NCBI GenBank assembly: GCA_038230655.1
Contig: JBBRMU010000038.1
Coordinates: 1-6,634, forward strand
Length of the DNA stretch: 6,634 bases
Direction of reading: 5' to 3'
Source: JBBRMU01 sp038230655
Lineage (GTDB): Bacteria > Patescibacteriota > Microgenomatia > UBA1406 > GWC2-37-13
Position numbers and translations under genes: made by a program. The notes below the pieces were generated by a model. The model was given only the letters and a program-made list of their open reading frames with translations, made no database searches and was not told the origin of the DNA. Shown here one piece after another: positions 1-4,634 of the stretch; position 1 is the first letter of the stretch; the number at the start of each line of letters is the position of its first letter.

Positions 1-742
1 CGCTCTCCATCTCATTGACACGGGATGCAAAGTGAGCGAGATGAGCTTCATGAATTGTCTGTTTGAATAAAGCTACGAAAACCTGAGTTTTAAAGTAATT
101 AAGGATCTCTTTAATTTCGGGTTCAAAAACAAATTTGGCATTATCTTTTATATTGGCTTCTTTTTCCAGTGCAAATGGCTGCTCTCCACTAATGTTAGAT
201 ATAACCGCATTTTGATTCAAAATATTCTCAAAATGCGCGTAGAAAACATCAATATTATCAAATTGAACCAGGTGATACATTATCGCAGTAATATCTTGAA
301 AAAAAATCTGTGAGTCAGAAATTTCAAAGTAGATATATGGTTTTTTATCCATTTTTTTCTCGTAAAGCTCTCTTCCCAGACGCCCGATGATGAGGATATT
401 AGTTTCTTCCTGCTTTACTGCCTCATAAAATCTATTGAAAACTGTTTGAATAATTTCTCCATACAACTTATTATTTGCGGAGACAAACACAGTGAGTTTC
501 TTGCCGGCAGTTTTATAGTTTGCTAGTTTTCTCTCAATCAACAATCGTTTAATCTCATCTTTATAAGAAGCTTTGACATCAAAAAATACTTCGGATAGCT
601 CTCTCACAAACTCTCGAGAGTTTAGTACAGACTGGCGGACTCTTTTCATTCGCATGACCGAAATCTCCTCAAAGGCCTGCGCTATAAATTTGAGTGTGTG
701 AACAAGTTCTATATCTGATTGTAGCTGCTTTATCTTAGACAT
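1..742 (-). CDS. atpG: F1-type ATPase gamma subunit (central stalk), partial, 3' end outside window
   Basis: The reading frame starts at the ATG at 740-742 and stays open to the window edge, giving 247 residues; F-type gamma is usually about 285, so roughly 35-40 C-terminal residues lie outside. Gamma is the rotor shaft inside the alpha/beta ring, linking it to the c ring. The N-terminal helix (IKQLQSDIELVHTLKFIAQA, then VMRMKRV) follows the family pattern of an I..SV.NT.KIT.AM segment followed by a K-M-R stretch. The visible end (HEAHLAHFASRVNEMES) matches the conserved C-terminal helix normally reading ASE.AARM.AM. The central conserved SD.GLCGG.N loop is changed to SANNKLYGE. It follows alpha by 10 bases, the classical order, so a beta gene is expected next. 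No Shine-Dalgarno is seen. Subunit identity is firm; the symbol is by homology and may denote a paralogue of the normal synthase gene. Confidence 0.85.
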   Translation of the reverse strand, partial: MSKIKQLQSDIELVHTLKFIAQAFEEISVMRMKRVRQSVLNSREFVRELSEVFFDVKASYKDEIKRLLIERKLANYKTAGKKLTVFVSANNKLYGEIIQTVFNRFYEAVKQEETNILIIGRLGRELYEKKMDKKPYIYFEISDSQIFFQDITAIMYHLVQFDNIDVFYAHFENILNQNAVISNISGEQPFALEKEANIKDNAKFVFEPEIKEILNYFKTQVFVALFKQTIHEAHLAHFASRVNEMES

Positions 743-752
743 AATCGAAAAA

Positions 753-2279
753 TTATTTTGTTGACTCGGTCCCTGTTGATAATGGTTTAGCGACTGATAC
801 AGGGTGAGTTATTGACGAATCAACTGTGACCATTTTAAGAATCTGATCTTTATATAATCCAAGGTTAGTCTGGAAATCATACATTGTATTCACAGACGTA
901 ATTTTTTTAAATAACGCTAAGCTACTTTGCTTTGAGGTTTCTTTGATCAGTTTCTTCCGTATGCCTACTATTTTTGCCTTATCTTCAATCATAGATGACC
1001 AGATCATACCAATCATTATCAGCTGTACTTCAAGAGGAATAATCTCTGTATAGTGTTGTTGGAAGAAACCATATAATAAATCGCCTTTGAGAAGCATTTT
1101 CTGAACTTTCGTTGAAAGTTCTGCTCCAAAGTGTGAGTATGTCTCCATCTTTTCATACTGTGACAAGAAGGCCGAAATCTCTCTATTTATTTCACGTTGA
1201 AGGTGTGTCTGTGTTTGTTTACCAACACGGGTAACTGATAAGTTAATATTTATTGCCGGACGAAGGCCTTTATAGAAGGCATTGTTATCGAAGAAAATAT
1301 GGCCATCGGTCATACCCATAATATTGGTTGGAATAAAACCAGAGAGATCACTTTCAACAGTTTCTGCCACGGGAAAACAAGTGATTGAGACTTCTTTATT
1401 GGTCTCAAATCTAAAATTTCCCGCCCTCTCAAGAAGCTTGGCGTGACTATAAAATATATCTCCAGGGTATGATTCACGTCCGGGAAAGTGTTGTGCGACT
1501 AAAGAAATTTCACGATAGTACTTTGCATGTGTTGATAGATCATCAAAAATAACTACTACATCCTGCCCGTTATCCCTAAAATACTCGGCCAGAGTCATTG
1601 CACTATATGGAGCAAGATAAATTAAGTTCGGTGATGAGTCTGAAGTAGCTGCAATTATTATGACATGCGGAAGGATATTCTCGAGTTTACAGAACTCGTA
1701 TAACTTTTTGATATCATTCTTCTTGCGACCAATTCCTGCATAAATAATAATTGTATTATTCTGGGCCTGTTTTTTCATGATGTTTAACAGCAAAGAAGTC
1801 TTACCGGATTTTCTATCTCCGATAATGAGTTCTTTCTGACCTTTACCGATAGGAATAATCATATCAACAAGGCTTACTCCCGTCTCAAAAGGCGTCTTAA
1901 TACGGACTCTCTCAGATATGCCCTTAATGGGCCCGTCTATATAACGTACTTCCCCTTCTAAATCATATGCTTCTCCCAAAATAGTCTGACCAAGCGGATC
2001 GATAACTTTACCTAACTGATTTTTGGTGACTGGCACCGAAATATATTCGCCAGTTCTGGCAAACTGAGTTCCAACTTTTAATAGATTCTGTGAAAATAAA
2101 AGCACCTCTACATATTTACTGTCGATTGAGAAGACAACTCCCAACTCACCGTCTTCAGAAATGACTAGCTCGTTGTGATGAATATCTTTAAACCCCATTA
2201 GGAAAATCAGCGGATACTCAACTTTCTCGACTATACCATACTCGGCGTTTTTCTCTAGATAATATGCATTGTCTTTCAT
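753..2279 (-). CDS. atpA: F1-type ATPase alpha subunit (non-catalytic nucleotide-binding)
   Basis: A complete 508-residue alpha subunit of near-normal length. The N-terminal beta-barrel domain covers about 12-85. The nucleotide-binding domain follows, with Walker A GDRKSGKT at 154-161 (family GDRQTGKT), Walker B VVVIFDDLS at 241-249, the PGRESYPGDIFYSHAKLLER segment at 266-285, and the alpha arginine finger in SVTRVG (Arg351). The helical C-terminal domain, including FLSQYEKME and FGAEL, fills the rest. Arg185 sits in AGIGRK where alpha normally has Gln (AIGQK) and beta has the catalytic Glu, so this is an alpha-type, non-catalytic subunit. The N-terminal extension that binds delta is about 14 residues shorter than in E. 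coli. It lies 17 bases after the delta-like gene and 10 before gamma. Preserved nucleotide-site and arginine-finger motifs argue that the F1 head is functional rather than decaying. The gene may be a second, specialised copy. Confidence 0.93.
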   Translation of the reverse strand: MKDNAYYLEKNAEYGIVEKVEYPLIFLMGFKDIHHNELVISEDGELGVVFSIDSKYVEVLLFSQNLLKVGTQFARTGEYISVPVTKNQLGKVIDPLGQTILGEAYDLEGEVRYIDGPIKGISERVRIKTPFETGVSLVDMIIPIGKGQKELIIGDRKSGKTSLLLNIMKKQAQNNTIIIYAGIGRKKNDIKKLYEFCKLENILPHVIIIAATSDSSPNLIYLAPYSAMTLAEYFRDNGQDVVVIFDDLSTHAKYYREISLVAQHFPGRESYPGDIFYSHAKLLERAGNFRFETNKEVSITCFPVAETVESDLSGFIPTNIMGMTDGHIFFDNNAFYKGLRPAININLSVTRVGKQTQTHLQREINREISAFLSQYEKMETYSHFGAELSTKVQKMLLKGDLLYGFFQQHYTEIIPLEVQLIMIGMIWSSMIEDKAKIVGIRKKLIKETSKQSSLALFKKITSVNTMYDFQTNLGLYKDQILKMVTVDSSITHPVSVAKPLSTGTESTK

Positions 2280-2296
2280 AGATAATATACCAGTTA

Positions 2297-2719
2297 TTAA
2301 TTTTTATAAATACCTTTATATTGAATAGTTGCACCTGCAATGATACTTGGATCGACTCTAACTTCGATTAAGATTTTTGCCTTCACCTCAGTCACAAACC
2401 ACTCTGATATCTGTAGCAGTTGTTTGAGTGTTGGACTATACGTCAAGGTTAAAGCAACTATGGGAAGATTTTTTAAGTATGAAATGAGACTCTCAAAAAC
2501 TGTCACTAATGACTGTCTGTCAGTTATATCAGTATTTTCGACTTTTAGGAGATTAAGTATCTCCTCACTTAACTCAAGAGATAGATGGTCACTCATGAGC
2601 TGCGTTAGAACTAAGCTACTTTTATATAACTCTTCTTTGATAGCTTCTAAGTTAGTTATCAAAATATAACACTGTCTTTTTGTATAGATTCCTTGCACTA
2701 ATGTTGGGTAACTATTCAT
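2297..2719 (-). CDS. atpH: Delta-like subunit (OSCP family) of F1-type ATPase, shortened
   Basis: A 140-residue protein in the delta position between the b-like and alpha genes; delta proteins usually have about 175-180 residues. Delta caps the alpha/beta head and joins it to the b stalk. The best signature is near the C-terminus: KILIEVRVDPSIIAGATIQY (115-134), matching the family's conserved VDPSLIGG motif and surrounding beta strands. The family normally continues with a gd.viDgSv...L tail, but here the protein stops at GIYKN, so that tail is absent. The N-terminal part (about 1-95) is helical and could be a reduced form of the usual six-helix bundle, but I see no clear motif there. The gene starts 2 bases after the b-like stop and has no Shine-Dalgarno. 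Family assignment rests on one motif plus gene order. Confidence 0.75.
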   Translation of the reverse strand: MNSYPTLVQGIYTKRQCYILITNLEAIKEELYKSSLVLTQLMSDHLSLELSEEILNLLKVENTDITDRQSLVTVFESLISYLKNLPIVALTLTYSPTLKQLLQISEWFVTEVKAKILIEVRVDPSIIAGATIQYKGIYKN

Positions 2720-2721
2720 AA

Positions 2722-3336
2722 TTAGGTGTTAAATACTCCCTCTTCTTTCGCTTTTTCTAAAGCCTTCATGACAAGTTGCTGATGTTGAGAAGGCGTCAAG
2801 GCATCTCCGAAAGCTGTTTTGGCTAATGCTTCAATCGAAGTTTTTAAGTTTTCTTCGAGCTGTTTTTTTTGTTGAACTTTATACTCATTAATTTCTTGTC
2901 TTGCCTTTTCCCACTCTTCTTCGATCTTCTTTTTGAGTTGATCTATTGTCTCTGTGACTTGCCTATCAACTATCTCTCTGAGAGGTCCTAACTCTGCTGC
3001 AAGATTTGCTTGAAAGATTTGAATTGTCTCGTCAGCTCCTTTCATATACTTCTCTTTGACTAAAGGAACAACCTCCGCGATTGCTGCAGTAAACTCTTTC
3101 GATTCCTGGTTTACAGTATGTATATAACTATCAGTCGACTGTTTGAAAACCTGCTTCATCTCTTTGCGAATCTCATCATTTAAATGGTCTATCTCAACCA
3201 CAATCTCCTCTGATTTTTTTAAAGCCTTTTCAATGATTTTTTCAGCTCTCTGGTGAGCAAGCTCCAGCACTTTCTCAGCCATTTCAGGATCCATAGGATC
3301 TTTTTTATCTGATGAAAAAAATGTAAAATGTGCCAT
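2722..3336 (-). CDS. atpF: b-like peripheral stalk subunit without a membrane anchor
   Basis: A 204-residue, highly charged and almost entirely helical protein in the atpF position. F-type b subunits form the coiled-coil peripheral stalk, with one N-terminal transmembrane helix in the membrane and the C-terminus on delta and alpha. Here residues about 17-172 are coiled-coil-like, rich in Glu, Lys and Gln. The C-terminal LAKTAFGDALTPSQHQQLVM (171-190) resembles the b-type C-terminal segment that contacts delta. The N-terminus (MAHFTFFSSDKKDPMDPEMA) has no hydrophobic stretch long enough to cross a membrane. An upstream in-frame extension is unlikely because the c-like stop is only 2 bases away. 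So it is probably a soluble stalk protein that would need another partner to reach the membrane. An unrelated coiled-coil protein is possible, but gene order and the C-terminus favour b. Confidence 0.73.
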   Translation of the reverse strand: MAHFTFFSSDKKDPMDPEMAEKVLELAHQRAEKIIEKALKKSEEIVVEIDHLNDEIRKEMKQVFKQSTDSYIHTVNQESKEFTAAIAEVVPLVKEKYMKGADETIQIFQANLAAELGPLREIVDRQVTETIDQLKKKIEEEWEKARQEINEYKVQQKKQLEENLKTSIEALAKTAFGDALTPSQHQQLVMKALEKAKEEGVFNT

Positions 3337-3338
3337 AG

Positions 3339-4106
3339 TTATAACCGCAAAATAAATAACGCAATAACGACTCCGCCAGATACAATCGCAACAGTAATAA
3401 TGACGTTGAAGATTATTCCTAATTGTATCATTTTTGCAGCAAGAGGATTCCTACCAAGTGCTTCAATTCCATTTGAGGCAGTCTTTCCAAACGACAGAAA
3501 ACCAAGCACAAATGATAAAACAACGACGAGTACAGCAATGACATATTTGAAGACGGTAAGGGGTTCATCTGACGCAGCTAAAAGTGAAAAGTTAAATACG
3601 TCCAAGATACTATTTCCGATGCCCGATTTTGTTGCATAAAAATGGATATTTATTGAGAGAGGGACCAATCCTGTTAGTTTGGAACTAGGGGCGTTATAGT
3701 CTGCTTGAGCGTTTCCGACTACGTATCCTGACTTTGCCGCCTTCATGCCAACTCCTGGGACTGTTGAGCTGGTAATTGGGTCGCCTTTTTTGATTGGGCC
3801 ATTCTCAGTTGATACGATAACATAGACCTCACCGGTTGAAAGTACAGGATACTTTGTTTTAGAACCGTTACCTCCAAAACTGACTGCAGGATTAAGTGTG
3901 ACAACGCCAAACATAAGTGGGTCGTAAGGACGGTCAGAAAGTGCAAAACCTTTGTTTGTTGAGGAGACTATGGCACCATTATTTATAATCTTTCCGGCTA
4001 TGGGTATAAAGGTAGCCACGCCAAAGGACACATCTTGAGCATATGACGAGATAAAAGGCACTAAAAAAATAGCGATACTAAAGAGTATCCTCAAGAAAGC
4101 TTTCAT
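3339..4106 (-). CDS. c-subunit-like membrane protein with signal peptide and exported domain, no ion-binding carboxylate
   Basis: First gene of the operon, 255 residues; ordinary F-type c subunits have about 70-90. Residues 1-23 form a Sec-type signal peptide (MKAFLR, a hydrophobic core, likely cleavage SYA|QD). Residues 24-180 are an exported domain; within it YDPLMFGVV (61-69), ENGPIKKGDPITSS (101-114) and PGVGMKAAKSGYVVG (117-131) resemble a module I recall near the C-termini of bacterial and phage-like fibre proteins. Residues about 185-206 and 227-253 are two transmembrane helices joined by a polar loop with GRNP (218-221), the equivalent of the c-subunit R-Q/N-P loop that contacts gamma. 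Export of the N-terminus fits normal c topology, with the loop in the cytoplasm. Counting 18 residues from the loop proline, as in E. coli c (Pro43 to Asp61), gives Val239; neither helix has Asp or Glu. Ion transport is therefore unlikely. The c relationship rests on hairpin shape, loop motif and operon position. Confidence 0.72.
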   Translation of the reverse strand: MKAFLRILFSIAIFLVPFISSYAQDVSFGVATFIPIAGKIINNGAIVSSTNKGFALSDRPYDPLMFGVVTLNPAVSFGGNGSKTKYPVLSTGEVYVIVSTENGPIKKGDPITSSTVPGVGMKAAKSGYVVGNAQADYNAPSSKLTGLVPLSINIHFYATKSGIGNSILDVFNFSLLAASDEPLTVFKYVIAVLVVVLSFVLGFLSFGKTASNGIEALGRNPLAAKMIQLGIIFNVIITVAIVSGGVVIALFILRL

Positions 4107-4112
4107 ACTATA

Positions 4113-4141
4113 AATTTACATATATCGTATAGGAAAGTCAA
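4113..4141 (-). promoter_or_regulatory. Candidate promoter of the ATPase-like operon
   Basis: On the minus strand, TTGACT (4136-4141) is followed after exactly 17 bases by TAAATT (4113-4118), matching the sigma-70-type -35 and -10 boxes at 5 of 6 and 4 of 6 positions. Transcription would start about at 4106-4107, at the A of the ATG of the c-like gene, which predicts a leaderless or near-leaderless transcript. Such matches also occur by chance in AT-rich DNA. Confidence 0.42.
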
Positions 4142-4586
4142 CGAATGAACCATTTGTACAATGTTTAGGGCTCTGCAGCGGTTCAATCATCTCATCTAAA
4201 ATCAGAGTTACCAGATGAGGACTTTGTTTTTATTAAGTAGTTGAGTTAGCTAATGTCATTTTTTTAGTTAAATTTACTCGGTTCTAAAAAGAGGAAGATT
4301 TTAATAGTTTTTTCTTCTTTTAAAATGATTATTTTTTGATTTTGAGAAGGAAAAGTAGAGATAAAAAAAGATGCTATTTTTTTTTCGCGAATCATGACCT
4401 TTGAGGCTCTAGAATAACCTAAAAAAAAACTAATTTTCCATAAAATCACTCTTACCCATAACACTACACATACATGGAGAACTATTGATAACGGAGTATT
4501 TTAGACTACTAGGACAGTATTTATTAATGCTAAATAATTTTGATCAATACTATGATTTTAGACGATTTTTTTTGATTTTGGCTGGC

Positions 4587-4615
4587 TTGACAAGTATATT
4601 TGCTTCCCTTAATCT
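4587..4615 (+). promoter_or_regulatory. Candidate promoter of the fibre-like gene
   Basis: A perfect TTGACA (4587-4592) is followed after 17 bases by TAATCT (4610-4615), a weak -10 match. The start of transcription would be near 4622, leaving a leader of about 13 bases before the ATG at 4635. The later TATAAG (4622-4627) is too far from this -35 box. If translation starts at 4527, this site would lie inside the gene and the call would be wrong. Confidence 0.3.
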
Positions 4616-4634
4616 GTTTAATATAAGTATATAT

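Larger units (their letters stand above)
4107..4634. other. Divergent AT-rich intergenic region
   Basis: This 528-base stretch separates the minus-strand ATPase-like operon from the plus-strand fibre gene. I find no convincing gene or tRNA. It contains several long A or T runs (around 4375-4385 and 4421-4429), a 7-base inverted repeat (CTCATCT 4191-4197, AGATGAG 4213-4219), the palindrome TTGATCAA (4540-4547), and an AGTATT/AATACT pair (4516-4521, 4546-4551). Any of these could be operator sites, but none is strong. A 66-codon minus-strand frame at 4264-4464 is low-complexity and probably fortuitous. The region likely carries the two divergent promoters. Bases from 4527 on could instead be coding if the fibre gene starts upstream. 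Confidence 0.6.

Noticed and set aside
753..2279. Flagellar or type III secretion ATPase instead of ATPase alpha
   Set aside because: Those enzymes carry catalytic-type motifs; this protein has the alpha-type GDR.SGKT and SVTRVG motifs and sits in F-type gene order.
2340..2669. 109-codon plus-strand frame
   Set aside because: It lies opposite the delta-like gene, whose product has a family motif and fits the operon.
3328..3946. Frames overlapping the c-like gene (plus 3328-3639, minus 3743-3946)
   Set aside because: Both are shadows of the c-like gene, which has a signal peptide, domain and hairpin in one continuous frame.
4191..4219. Inverted repeat CTCATCT/AGATGAG as a terminator, and nearby GGTTCAATC as part of a tRNA
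   Set aside because: The stem is AT-rich and only 7 bp with a 15-base loop, no gene ends there, and the T run is not adjacent. The tRNA-like stretch has no pairing T stem and no other arms.
4264..4464. 66-codon minus-strand frame in the intergenic region
   Set aside because: Low-complexity product rich in Ile, Phe and Lys, arising from A/T runs, without a ribosome site or recognisable motif.
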